From positions 77,593 to 141,592 of the forward strand of contig CAKSPD010000005.1 of the NCBI GenBank assembly GCA_934481385.1: DNA of 64,000 nucleotides. The letters are read 5' to 3'. Source of the stretch: an uncultured Oscillospiraceae bacterium. Lineage in GTDB: Bacteria > Bacillota > Clostridia > Oscillospirales > Ruminococcaceae. This document shows, piece after piece, positions 33,539 through 42,431 of the stretch; the first letter of the stretch is position 1, and each line of letters opens with the position of its first letter. A model generated the notes under the pieces. It was not told where the DNA came from. It searched no databases and saw only the letters and a program-made list of their open reading frames with translations. The position numbers were made by a program, and so were the translations under genes.

Positions 33539-34429
33539 ATGAATATAAAAAAATGTCAGATATGCCCCAGAAAATGCAATGCAGACCGAACAGCAGGCAC
33601 AGGAATATGTGGCTGTAATGATAAAATAAAAATTGCGAAAGCCTGTCTGCATAAATGGGAAGAACCCTGCATATGCGGAAAAAGCGGTGCAGGAGCAGTA
33701 TTTTTTTCAGGCTGTAATCTTAAATGCTGTTACTGTCAGAATTATATATTAAGCCATGAAAATTTCGGACGGGAAATATCTGATGAAAGGCTTTCAGAAA
33801 TTTTCCTTGAATTACAGGAAAAGGGAGCGTGCAACATTGATTTGGTTACACCGACTCCCTATGTTTATGATATTATAAAGGCTCTTGACAGAATAAAAAA
33901 CAGACTTGATATTCCCGTAGTATACAACTGCGGAGGATATGAACGTCCTGAAACAATAAAAATGCTCAATGGATATATTGACATATACCTGCCTGATTTC
34001 AAGTACTATGACAACAGTTACGCTCTGAAATATTCCGGTATTCCCGATTATTTTGAAAATGCCTCCGAATCAATAAAAGAAATGATTTCACAGACAGGTA
34101 AAATTATTATTGATGATGATAATATTATGCAGAAAGGAACTATAATAAGACATCTTGCACTCCCGAATTTAAGACATGATTCAATAAAGCTTATGGAATG
34201 GATTTCTGAAAATCTCCCGAAAGATTCTTTTCTCATAAGCCTTATGAGTCAGTATACACCTTTTCCGCATATAAAGGAAAAATTTCCTGAACTTGACAGA
34301 CGTATAACAAAAATGGAATATAACAGCATTCTTAAAAAAGTGTCTGAACTTGGTCTGGAGGGATACTATCAGGACAAATCATCTGCAAAATCAGATTATA
34401 CACCCGATTTCGATTTGGAGGGTGTCTGA
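33539..34429 (+). CDS. PflX-like radical SAM protein (COG1313)
   Basis: A 296-residue radical SAM enzyme with the cluster motif SGCNLKCCYCQN (CxxxCxxC) near residue 60. N-terminal cysteines (CQICPRKCNADRT and GICGC) resemble PflX and AmmeMemoRadiSam-type proteins, which have an extra Cys-rich leader. The rest follows the PflA fold (VYNCGGYERPETIKML, YLPDFKYYD, MSQYTPFP). The substrate is unknown; a glycyl-radical enzyme partner is not in the window. AAAGGA lies 14 bp upstream of the ATG. Its last 34 bp overlap the convergent clpC-like gene. Confidence 0.88.
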   Translation: MNIKKCQICPRKCNADRTAGTGICGCNDKIKIAKACLHKWEEPCICGKSGAGAVFFSGCNLKCCYCQNYILSHENFGREISDERLSEIFLELQEKGACNIDLVTPTPYVYDIIKALDRIKNRLDIPVVYNCGGYERPETIKMLNGYIDIYLPDFKYYDNSYALKYSGIPDYFENASESIKEMISQTGKIIIDDDNIMQKGTIIRHLALPNLRHDSIKLMEWISENLPKDSFLISLMSQYTPFPHIKEKFPELDRRITKMEYNSILKKVSELGLEGYYQDKSSAKSDYTPDFDLEGV

Positions 34430-36693
34430 TTTATTATCTGCGGTAAAAATTCTATTTTATCATCTTTAAGCTCAACGCATATTCTATCACCCTCTGTAAC
34501 CTGATTGCTTATAATCATTCCTGCAAGACGGTTTTCAATAAGTTCCATAACATTTCGCTTTATAGGTCTTGCACCGTATTTCACAGTGTTGTTTGCTGAT
34601 GCAATTTTTCCCGCAACATTTTCGCTGAAAGTAAGATTTATTCCTATTCCCTCGGCTTTCTTTTTAAGCTTTTCAAGCTCATTTTCGCTGATTTTAACCA
34701 AATCATCAGAAGTAAGAGAACCGAAAAGAATTATCTCATCTATTCTGTTTATAAATTCGGGCGAAAAACTCTCTTTTACTTTTGAAACAGCTCTTTCCTG
34801 ATTTTCTTTATCACAGGCACTTTCAAATCCCACATATGAATTTTTTCCCGAACCTAAACTTCCTGCATTTGTAGTCATTATTATTATGCAGTTTCTGAAA
34901 CTTATTTTTCTCATCGTTGAATCTGTTAAAATTCCGTCATCAAGTATCTGTAAAAGTATATTCAGAACATCATGATGTGCCTTTTCTATTTCATCAAAGA
35001 GAACAAGTGAATAAGGATTTCTTCTCACCTTTTCGCATATGCTTATGCTGTCATCATAACCGGCATATCCGGGAGGAGCTCCTATTATTTTTGAAACAGA
35101 ATGTTTTTCCATAAATTCCGACATATCAAGCCTAATCATACTGTTTTCAGAACCGAACAAAGCCTCCGAAACTGCTTTTGCAAGTGCAGTTTTTCCTACT
35201 CCCGTAGGGCCTGCAAAAAGAAATGTTCCGAGAGGTCTGTCAGCGTCCTGCAATCCTGATTTCGCACGGCAAAGCGTCTGCGATATTTTAGAAATTGCAT
35301 AATCGTGACCGATTATCTTCTTTCTGAGTCTTTCAGAAATTTTATTCAGACGTTCATCTTCTCCGGCAGAAAGTCTTTTCACAGGTATTCCCGTACGCAA
35401 TGAAATCACTGAAAAAACATCATCTCTTGTAACAGCCGGAACTTCACCCTTTATAATCTGAGAACAGTTTCTTATTTTTGCACCTGCACAGGCTTCATCA
35501 AGCACATCTATTGCCTTATCAGGTAAAAATCTGTCGTTTATATATCTTATTGAAGTATTAACGGCAAGACTTATTATCTCATCACTGATTTTCACATTGT
35601 GAAATTTTTCATAACTTGATTTTATTCCCGTTATTATTCCTATACACTCATCAGATGACGGTTCATTTACGGGTACAGGCTGGAAACGTCTTTCAAGTGC
35701 GGAATCCTTTTCAATAGTTTTACGGTATTCTTCAAAAGTAGTTGCACCGATTATCTGCAATTCACCTCTTGCAAGCTGAGGTTTCATAATATTTGCAGCA
35801 TCTATTGCACCTTCCGCCGCACCTGCACCGACAATTGTATGAAGTTCATCTATAAACAATATTATATTTCCTGCTGATACAGCCTCATCTATACATGCCT
35901 TTATACGTTCCTCAAAATCTCCCCTGTATTTTGCACCTGAAAGAAGTGCTGTAAAATCGAGAGAGAATATATATTTGTTTTTAAGAACATCAGGAACAAG
36001 ATTTTTTATAAAAAGTTCTGCAACACCTTCAACTATTGCTGTTTTTCCGACTCCTGCCTCACCTATAAGACAGGGATTATTTTTTGTCTTTCTTGAAAGT
36101 ATCTGAAGAACACGTTCTGTTTCGGAATTTCTTCCTATAAGCTTTTCTGATTTTCTGAGAAGCGACATATCAGTTATATTTTTGCCGTATTTGAAAAGAT
36201 TAGGATACTGTGAAGGTTTCGGCTGTAATGATACTGCAATTTCTTCCTTTATGCCTGATATATCACCGCAGTCAAGAAAATCTGTAAGCTCCCCGATATT
36301 TACTCCGATTTTTTTCAGAACGGCAAATGCACTGCATGAGCTGTCTTTAAGGAGTGATAAAAGTATATGTTCAGGAGATACTTGTTTTTTTCTGTCAAGC
36401 AGGGCTGTTTCAACAGAATCCTCAAGTATGTTTTTAAGGGCAGTAGTAAAATATCTGTCGGAAAGACGTGACTGAACGCCCTGTCCGACCATTCTTATTA
36501 TTTCTTCGCATATAGTATCCTTATCAGCTCCCGCCTTTTTCAAAGCTGTTCCCGCCTTTGAATATGATTCATCTGCAATGGAAAATAAAATATGCTCACT
36601 TCCGACATAAGTATGACCAAGTTCAGAAGCTATTTTTATACCCCCCTCTATAATTTTTATTGCTCTTTTTGTAAACCGCTCTGAATTTACCAT
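34396..36693 (-). CDS. clpC: ClpC-like AAA+ Clp protease ATPase without the middle (M) domain
   Basis: A 765-residue HSP100 protein. The N-terminal Clp repeat domain (residues 1-145) is followed by AAA-1 with Walker A GEAGVGKT (211-218) and IILFIDELHTIVGAGAAEGA, and AAA-2 with Walker A GPTGVGKT and VLFDEIEKAHHDV. A VGF tripeptide in NSYVGFESAC matches the ClpP-docking loop. Between LDEACAGAKIRN and VTRDDVFSVISLRTGIPVKR only about 15 residues remain where ClpC normally carries a roughly 50-residue coiled-coil M domain used by adaptors such as MecA. It is not next to ctsR/mcsA/mcsB. The 3' end overlaps the convergent radical SAM gene. Confidence 0.9.
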   Translation of the reverse strand: MVNSERFTKRAIKIIEGGIKIASELGHTYVGSEHILFSIADESYSKAGTALKKAGADKDTICEEIIRMVGQGVQSRLSDRYFTTALKNILEDSVETALLDRKKQVSPEHILLSLLKDSSCSAFAVLKKIGVNIGELTDFLDCGDISGIKEEIAVSLQPKPSQYPNLFKYGKNITDMSLLRKSEKLIGRNSETERVLQILSRKTKNNPCLIGEAGVGKTAIVEGVAELFIKNLVPDVLKNKYIFSLDFTALLSGAKYRGDFEERIKACIDEAVSAGNIILFIDELHTIVGAGAAEGAIDAANIMKPQLARGELQIIGATTFEEYRKTIEKDSALERRFQPVPVNEPSSDECIGIITGIKSSYEKFHNVKISDEIISLAVNTSIRYINDRFLPDKAIDVLDEACAGAKIRNCSQIIKGEVPAVTRDDVFSVISLRTGIPVKRLSAGEDERLNKISERLRKKIIGHDYAISKISQTLCRAKSGLQDADRPLGTFLFAGPTGVGKTALAKAVSEALFGSENSMIRLDMSEFMEKHSVSKIIGAPPGYAGYDDSISICEKVRRNPYSLVLFDEIEKAHHDVLNILLQILDDGILTDSTMRKISFRNCIIIMTTNAGSLGSGKNSYVGFESACDKENQERAVSKVKESFSPEFINRIDEIILFGSLTSDDLVKISENELEKLKKKAEGIGINLTFSENVAGKIASANNTVKYGARPIKRNVMELIENRLAGMIISNQVTEGDRICVELKDDKIEFLPQIINQTPSKSKSGV

Positions 36694-36785
36694 TATGCTT
36701 TTTCCTCCTTGATATTATATAGATATATTATGCCACTGTTTTCCTGCGATAACAGTCGAAATGAATTATTACCCAAAAATTTGTA

Positions 36786-36812
36786 ACACTTTTTTACACA
36801 TGTCATAATATA
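36786..36812 (+). promoter_or_regulatory. Possible SigK-like promoter for the Cys/Gly-rich peptide
   Basis: AC at 36786-36787, 16-bp gap, then CATAATATA at 36804-36812 fits the loose SigK pattern AC-N16-CATAnnnTA. An alternative weak SigA reading is TTTACA (36793-36798), 17 bp, TATGAA. The consensus is short, so this is only suggestive. Confidence 0.3.
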
Positions 36813-36873
36813 TACTATGAAACGGATAAAAACACTCTGTTTCAAATAAATTTATTTAAGGAGTTGTTTATTT

Positions 36874-37041
36874 ATGTGTGGATGCGGTTTTGAAGGAAAT
36901 GGTTGCTGGTGGATTATTCTTCTTATCATTCTTTTCGTAATTCTTTTCTGTTGCTGTGGCAATAACTGTATAGGCACTAACAACAGTTGTGGCTGTGGCG
37001 GTTGCGGTGGCTGTGACAACAACTGCGGTTGTGGCTGTTAA
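36874..37041 (+). CDS. 55-residue Cys/Gly-rich small protein with one membrane helix
   Basis: Translation gives MCGCGFEGNGC, then WWIILLIILFVILFCCC, then a tail of GNN, CGC and GGC repeats ending CGCGC. It holds 15 cysteines in 55 residues. The hydrophobic stretch could cross the membrane once and the tail could bind metal or cross-link by disulfides. The layout resembles YjcZ-type sporulation peptides of Bacilli (short Gly/aromatic-rich with a hydrophobic helix), but the Cys content is higher and I do not assign a family. AAGGAG (36858-36863) is 10 bp upstream, and a terminator follows at 37063-37083, so this is a complete transcription unit. Confidence 0.75.
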   Translation: MCGCGFEGNGCWWIILLIILFVILFCCCGNNCIGTNNSCGCGGCGGCDNNCGCGC

Positions 37042-37062
37042 TTATTTTCCTGAAAAAAACAG

Positions 37063-37083
37063 GGGGCTGAATAATTCAGCCCC
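37063..37083. terminator. Bidirectional terminator between the Cys-rich peptide gene and folT
   Basis: A perfect GGGGCTGAA / TTCAGCCCC stem with loop TAA. The plus strand continues TTCGTTTT and the minus strand continues CTGTTTTTTTC. Confidence 0.85.
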
Positions 37084-37089
37084 TTCGTT

Positions 37090-37737
37090 TTATGCCTTTT
37101 TATATTTGAAAACACTTTTATATGCAAAGTTTGCTGACGGAAGAACAATACTAAGAAGCATAATATCAACAGGATATGTTACATTCTTCGGAAGTCTTGA
37201 TGCCACAAACCATGTCATAAACTGATTCATCATATTTTTATCGCCCAGTGATGTAAACACTGAAAAATCCTTGTTTACATAAAGCGAATAGATGAAGTAT
37301 GAATTGAGCATCATATTGCATATCAGCACAACAAGGCCTCTTGCAAGCATAATTCTCAGTATGCTCATAACACTTCCCTTTATATCGCTTTTAGTGCATC
37401 TTATATCCGCTCTGTAAAGAATTATTCCATAGATAATTCCGGAAAGTATTACAACAAGTGAAAGTTCAATACTGTATCCTCTGGCAGATTTGTTGTCAAT
37501 CAAAAAGCCGATTATATCAAGGGCGAATGTTGACATTCCGCATACCACAGGGCCGAAAAGCATTGCTATAATCGATATAGGCACGCATGTAAATACTATT
37601 CTTGCATCGGCTGTAATGTTTATGCCCAGTGAGCGTATTGCAACAGCAAGTGCAAGAAGCATACCCGTTACGGTTATGGTTCTGATTTCTCCGAGTGATT
37701 TTGCGGAGTCGGTGAATTTGGAAAAAAAGCTCTTCAT
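37090..37737 (-). CDS. folT: FolT-like folate-specific S component of an ECF transporter
   Basis: The 215-residue membrane protein has about six helices. The ECF S-component start TITVTGMLLALAVAIRSLGI is followed by IVFTCVPISIIAMLFGPVVCG. S components bind the vitamin and work with a shared EcfA/A'/T module, which is not in this window. Folate specificity is supported independently by the THF riboswitch directly upstream (37818-37915). The AGGAGGT RBS sits 6 bp before the ATG and inside a 16-bp sequestering hairpin. The gene lies downstream of pfkA on the same strand. Confidence 0.9.
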   Translation of the reverse strand: MKSFFSKFTDSAKSLGEIRTITVTGMLLALAVAIRSLGINITADARIVFTCVPISIIAMLFGPVVCGMSTFALDIIGFLIDNKSARGYSIELSLVVILSGIIYGIILYRADIRCTKSDIKGSVMSILRIMLARGLVVLICNMMLNSYFIYSLYVNKDFSVFTSLGDKNMMNQFMTWFVASRLPKNVTYPVDIMLLSIVLPSANFAYKSVFKYKKA

Positions 37738-37743
37738 AAAAAT

Positions 37744-37789
37744 ACCTCCTTAATTATGTGAGCCGTGCCTTATACATAATCAAAGAGGT
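37744..37789 (-). promoter_or_regulatory. Shine-Dalgarno-sequestering hairpin of folT
   Basis: The RNA arm ACCUCUUUGAUUAUGU (37789-37774) pairs with ACAUAAUUAAGGAGGU (37759-37744) along all 16 positions, two of them G-U. The second arm contains the folT AAGGAGG. This is the expected off state of a translational expression platform for the THF riboswitch upstream. Confidence 0.8.
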
Positions 37790-37817
37790 GTTAAAAAGAG
37801 TTTCTTCGGTTATATAT

Positions 37818-37915
37818 TCAGCGGGATGCGAAAACTGTACCGCAAGCATTTTATGCTTTTCGTACAACGGCAACTCCCCGTCCGTTGTCACTTCACGCAC
37901 AGTTTTCTACTCTGA
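37818..37915 (-). promoter_or_regulatory. THF (tetrahydrofolate) riboswitch
   Basis: The minus strand shows the THF-I aptamer elements in order: GAGUAG, then GUGCGUGAAGUG, a hairpin ACAACGG/CCGUUGU around ACGGGGAGUUG, GAAAAGC, GCUUGCGGU, an AAAACUGU/ACAGUUUU stem, and the closing GCAUCCCGCU. The 5' and 3' ends pair as UCAG/CUGA. It lies between pfkA and folT, where folT expression would respond to reduced folate. Identification rests on recalled consensus, and the downstream anti-RBS hairpin fits. Confidence 0.9.
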
Positions 37916-37936
37916 TGATGATTGAAAAAATTTATC

Positions 37937-38899
37937 TTAAAGGGCAAGCTGTTCAGCAATTGTGTGAAGCTCGTCCTCATAAGGCTTTTTCATACTGAGT
38001 GCTTCCTGAATGTCGAAGTCAACAACTTCATCTTTCTGGATACCAACAACTCTGTTGCCTATACCCTGTTCAAGAAGCTGTACAGCATAATAACCCATTT
38101 TTGTAGCAAGAACTCTATCTCTGAGAGTTGGTGAACCGCCTCTCTGAACGTGGCCGAGTATAGTAGCTCTTGATTCGATATGAGTTTTTTCCTGAATAAT
38201 CTGAGCGATTTCGTTTGCATGTCCAACGCCTTCTGAAACTATTATAATAAAGTTTTCCTTGCCATGCTTTTTAGTTTCAAGCATTTTCTTTGCAATTGCA
38301 TCGAGGTCATAAGGTCTTTCCTTAGTAATAATTTCGATTGCACCGCAGGCGATACCTGTATTAACAGCAATATAACCTGCATTTCTGCCCATAACTTCAA
38401 CAACACTGCATCTGTCGTGTGACTGTGAAGTATCACGGAGCTTGTCAACCATTTCCATAGCAGTATTCATAGCAGTATCGTAGCCTATTGTGTAATCTGT
38501 GCAGGCAATATCATTGTCGATAGTTCCCGGAAGTCCAACGCAGAGAATACCCTTTGCAGAAAGGTCAGCAGCACCTCTGAATGAGCCGTCACCGCCGATA
38601 ACAACAATACCCTCAAGACCAAGTTTTTCACATGTTTCCTTAGCCTTGTCAACGCCTTCTTCAGTTCTGAATTCAGGACATCTTGCAGTAAAGAGCATAG
38701 TACCGCCTCTATGAATAATATCAGAAACGCTTCTTGCATTCATTTCAAATATATCACCGTTAATAAGACCTACATATCCTCTGCGGATACCATAAACCTC
38801 CATACCCTTGCTCATAGCAGCTCTTGCAACAGCTCTTATAGCAGCATTCATTCCCGGAGCATCGCCACCGCTTGTTAAAATACCAATCTTCTTTATCAT
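37937..38899 (-). CDS. pfkA: PfkA, ATP-dependent 6-phosphofructokinase
   Basis: A 320-residue glycolytic enzyme phosphorylating fructose-6-phosphate. Motifs: ILTSGGDAPGMNAAIRAVAR, IGGDGSFRGA, the active-site GLPGTIDNDIACTDYTIGYDTA, and HVQRGGSPTLRDR. The GGDGS form points to ATP as donor, unlike the PPi-dependent type. The start is the ATG at 38899 (MIKKIGILTSGG), with GGAG 9 bp upstream; an in-frame ATG 15 bp earlier overlaps that RBS. It has its own promoter at 38978-39005 although it follows dnaE. Confidence 0.96.
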   Translation of the reverse strand: MIKKIGILTSGGDAPGMNAAIRAVARAAMSKGMEVYGIRRGYVGLINGDIFEMNARSVSDIIHRGGTMLFTARCPEFRTEEGVDKAKETCEKLGLEGIVVIGGDGSFRGAADLSAKGILCVGLPGTIDNDIACTDYTIGYDTAMNTAMEMVDKLRDTSQSHDRCSVVEVMGRNAGYIAVNTGIACGAIEIITKERPYDLDAIAKKMLETKKHGKENFIIIVSEGVGHANEIAQIIQEKTHIESRATILGHVQRGGSPTLRDRVLATKMGYYAVQLLEQGIGNRVVGIQKDEVVDFDIQEALSMKKPYEDELHTIAEQLAL

Positions 38900-38977
38900 G
38901 TTAAATATCTCCATTCTGCCTTACGGCATTATTAAACCTAAAAGTAAAATAGACAGTAAAAAACTTTCATCTATTAT

Positions 38978-39005
38978 ATTTTACTACATTTATAGATTTT
39001 GTCAA
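38978..39005 (-). promoter_or_regulatory. SigA-type promoter for pfkA
   Basis: On the minus strand: TTGACA (39005-39000), 16-bp spacer, TAAAAT (38983-38978). The leader of about 75 nt contains a small TGCC-GTAA-GGCA hairpin just before the RBS. Confidence 0.75.
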
Positions 39006-39041
39006 GTAGTTTTGAATTATTTTATATTTATTTAATCCTTA

Positions 39042-42000
39042 TTATCTTTTTATAAGACCTATACGGTCATATGATATATATTGTTTTAAATCTGAGAGCA
39101 GATTCTTGTCAGCCGAAACGGAAAAATGAGTTTTAGGTGAAATCATTTTTTTCAAATCGGTAAGATAAATGACTACCGGACAGCTTCCTGTATGTTCTGA
39201 AAAAGCATTCTGAACAGTTCTGAATATATCAAGTTCTTCTGAACTCAGTTTTATGCAGAGTGACATTCCTGATACAAGCATATCAGTATTTTTTTCCGCA
39301 CTGAAAATTTCATCACATATTATTCCTGAATATCCGTTGCGGGATAACTTATGAGCCTTTATAAGCAGTATGGAATTTTCAAAAATTTCCTGTGCAGATT
39401 TTCTGTAAACATCGGAAAATACCGTTGCATCAGCCTCGCCTGATTCGTCCTCAATTTTCAGAAAACACATTCTGTTTCCGCTTTTGTCGGTATGTGTTTT
39501 TACTCCCTTTACCATACAGACAATATTCAGTTTATCATTATTCAGAATATTTTCAATATCTTTGATTCTGCGTGTTTTAAAATATATTTTCAGATATTCA
39601 TATTCATCAAGCGGAGAACCTGAAAGATAAAAGCCTGTTGATTCTTTTTCAAGTTCAAAAAGTTTTTTTCTGCTGTATTCTTCAGCAGGTTTTATCTGTA
39701 AATCTGGTTCTGTATCTGCCGTAATATCAAGAAAATTAAGCTGTCCCTCAATACTGCTGTAATTCTTTTCAGAAACAGATTTCATAACAGCCTCATAGTT
39801 TTCAAGCATCTGATGACGATTAAGGTCAAGATTATCAAAAACTCCTGCCTTTATCATATTTTCAACAGCAAGCCTGTTCATATTCCTGCCTGAATTTCTT
39901 TCGCAGAAGTTGCGGAAACTTGTATAAATTCCATTCTTGTTTCTTTCTTCGGCAATACTTTCCGCAAGCAGACTTCCCACATTGTTTATAACAAGAAGTC
40001 CGAAATATATGCAGTTGTTATATTCTGAAAATCCTGCTGAACTTATATTTATATCAGGACGCCTTATTTCTATTCCTGCTGAACGGCATACAGATATATA
40101 TTCCATAAGCTTTGAAGTATTTGACATAACACTTGACATAAGCGATGACATATACTCCTTGAAATAATGACATTTCAGATATGCTGTCTGATATGAAATA
40201 ATCGCATATGATGCTCCATGTGAACGGTTAAAGGCATATGATGCAAAACCTGCCATTTCAGTAAATATACTTTCAGCAGTATACGGAGAAATTCCGTTTT
40301 TCATTGCACCTTTTATAAAGCTGTCTTTTTCCCTCATCATTTCATCATGATTTTTATGGCTTATAGCTCTCCTGAGTATATCCGCATGAGCATATGAAAA
40401 ACCTGCAAGCTTTCGGCATATTTCCATAACCTGTTCCTGATAGAGCATACACCCGTATGTGCTTTTCAGTATGCTTTCAAGCATAGGGTGCTTATATGTA
40501 ACTTTTTCAGGATTTTTACAGCTTTCAAGATATTTCTGTATAGAACCCATAGTTCCGGGGCGATAGAGCGAAAGTATTACAATTATATCTTCTATGCTTT
40601 TTGGTCTGATATTTATTACAAGCTTTTTAATTCCACTGCTTTCAAGCTGAAAAACACCTTCAACTCCTCCTGCTGACAGCATATCATATACTTCCTTGTC
40701 ATCAACAGGAATTTTCAGAATATCAAAATCAGGATTATGATTTTTTATCTGTCTTACAGTATCGTTTATTACAGTAAGATTTCTGAGTCCGAGCAAATCC
40801 ATTTTAAGAAGTCCAAGACTTTCAATATCCTTTTTAGTATACTGGACAGCAATCATATTATTGTTTTTATGCAAAGGTACAATTTCATTGAGCTTTACAG
40901 ATGATATAACAACACCCGCAGCATGAGTTGCTGTATGACGTGGCATACCTTCAATACGCTTTGCCATATCAATAAGCTTTTTTACATCTTTATCAGAATT
41001 ATAAAGCTCTGAAAGTTCAGGAATATTTTTAAGTGCATCATCAAGTCTGTCATAATCACTGACAAGTTTTGCAACTTTGTCACAGAGATTTGCGGATATA
41101 TTCAATGCCTTTCCCATATCCCTTACTGCCATTCTTGATTTAAATGTATCAAATGCTGTAATTTCCGCAACATTATCCTCACCGTAACGGCTTATTATAT
41201 ATTCCTTTACTCTCTGACGCTTTTCAACGCAGAAATCTATATCAAAATCCGGCATTGTTTTTCTTTCGGGATTAAGAAATCTTTCAAAAATAAGATTATA
41301 TTTTATCGGGTCAACATCAGTTATTCCTATGCAGTATGCACACAGACTTCCTGCACCTGAACCTCTGCCGACTCCTGTCGGTATATCGTGGCTTTTTGCA
41401 TATCTGACAAAATCCCATACTATCAGATAATAATCAACATAATTCATCTTGATTATAACGCCTATTTCATATTCAAGTCTTCTGATAATTTCAGAATCAG
41501 GATTTTTTCCGTAACGTTTATACATTCCGGCAGTACAGAGAGTTTTAAAAAACTTATTATTATCATCTACGCCGAATCTCGTAAACTTCGGAATCTGTAT
41601 TTTACCGAATTCAAAATCAAACTGACATCTTTCAGCAATGCGTGAAGAATTTAAAATAACGTCCTCATGATTTCTGAAAAGTGAATACATCTCCTCTGTT
41701 GATTTGACATAGTATTCAGAATTTTCATAATTCTTAACCAGAGCCTTATTTTTCTGAAATCCTTTCAGAAGATTATGTACCGCACTGTCCTCTTTTGTTA
41801 TATAATGACAGTCATTTGTTGCAACAGCAGGTATTTTCGTTTCATATGAAAGGCGGAAAAGTTTCTGAATTATACTCATTTCATCAGAAGTTCCATGATT
41901 CTGAATTTCTATGAAATAATCCTCACCGAAAATATTTCTGTATTTTTCAGCAGTAAGCTTTGCTCCTGAATAATCACCGTCAAGAAGTTTCCGGCATATC

Positions 42001-42431
42001 TCACCTGACATACAGCCTGAAAGACATATCAGACCTTCATGATATTTTTCAAGCAGTTCAATATCTATGCGTGGTCTGATATAAAATCCCTCTGTATTCG
42101 CAAGGGAAACCATTTTTATAAGATTTTTATATCCTGTCTGATTTTTGCAGATGAGCGTTATATGATATGAAACAGAATCTTTTTTAAAATCGTGGTCAGT
42201 ACGGTTCCGGCAGGCAACATATGCCTCACAGCCGATAATTGCCTTTATGCCGTTTTCCTTTGCCTTTTTATAAAATTCAACTGCACCGTACATACAACCG
42301 CTGTCCGTTACTGCAACAGCAGTCTGCCCGAGATTTTTTATATGCTCAAAAAGTTTGTCCGTACGGCATACGCCGTCAAGCAGACTGTATTCAGTATGAA
42401 GATGAAGATGTACAAAATCACTTCTGTTCAT
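39042..42431 (-). CDS. dnaE: DnaE, DNA polymerase III alpha subunit
   Basis: A 1129-residue C-family polymerase. The N-terminal PHP domain starts FVHLHLHTEYSLLDGVCRTD. The palm motif MPDFDIDFCVEKRQRVKEYI carries the catalytic aspartates, and GVGRGSGAGSLCAYCIGITDVDP and HATHAAGVVIS follow. A helix-hairpin-helix region lies near residues 790-870 and an OB fold (VCMVKGVKTHTDKSGNRMCF) near 960. This is the DnaE type; Firmicutes normally also have PolC elsewhere. The start overlaps the whiA stop by 14 bp, so it closes the hprK-murB-rapZ-whiA-dnaE run. Confidence 0.96.
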   Translation of the reverse strand: MNRSDFVHLHLHTEYSLLDGVCRTDKLFEHIKNLGQTAVAVTDSGCMYGAVEFYKKAKENGIKAIIGCEAYVACRNRTDHDFKKDSVSYHITLICKNQTGYKNLIKMVSLANTEGFYIRPRIDIELLEKYHEGLICLSGCMSGEICRKLLDGDYSGAKLTAEKYRNIFGEDYFIEIQNHGTSDEMSIIQKLFRLSYETKIPAVATNDCHYITKEDSAVHNLLKGFQKNKALVKNYENSEYYVKSTEEMYSLFRNHEDVILNSSRIAERCQFDFEFGKIQIPKFTRFGVDDNNKFFKTLCTAGMYKRYGKNPDSEIIRRLEYEIGVIIKMNYVDYYLIVWDFVRYAKSHDIPTGVGRGSGAGSLCAYCIGITDVDPIKYNLIFERFLNPERKTMPDFDIDFCVEKRQRVKEYIISRYGEDNVAEITAFDTFKSRMAVRDMGKALNISANLCDKVAKLVSDYDRLDDALKNIPELSELYNSDKDVKKLIDMAKRIEGMPRHTATHAAGVVISSVKLNEIVPLHKNNNMIAVQYTKKDIESLGLLKMDLLGLRNLTVINDTVRQIKNHNPDFDILKIPVDDKEVYDMLSAGGVEGVFQLESSGIKKLVINIRPKSIEDIIVILSLYRPGTMGSIQKYLESCKNPEKVTYKHPMLESILKSTYGCMLYQEQVMEICRKLAGFSYAHADILRRAISHKNHDEMMREKDSFIKGAMKNGISPYTAESIFTEMAGFASYAFNRSHGASYAIISYQTAYLKCHYFKEYMSSLMSSVMSNTSKLMEYISVCRSAGIEIRRPDINISSAGFSEYNNCIYFGLLVINNVGSLLAESIAEERNKNGIYTSFRNFCERNSGRNMNRLAVENMIKAGVFDNLDLNRHQMLENYEAVMKSVSEKNYSSIEGQLNFLDITADTEPDLQIKPAEEYSRKKLFELEKESTGFYLSGSPLDEYEYLKIYFKTRRIKDIENILNNDKLNIVCMVKGVKTHTDKSGNRMCFLKIEDESGEADATVFSDVYRKSAQEIFENSILLIKAHKLSRNGYSGIICDEIFSAEKNTDMLVSGMSLCIKLSSEELDIFRTVQNAFSEHTGSCPVVIYLTDLKKMISPKTHFSVSADKNLLSDLKQYISYDRIGLIKR

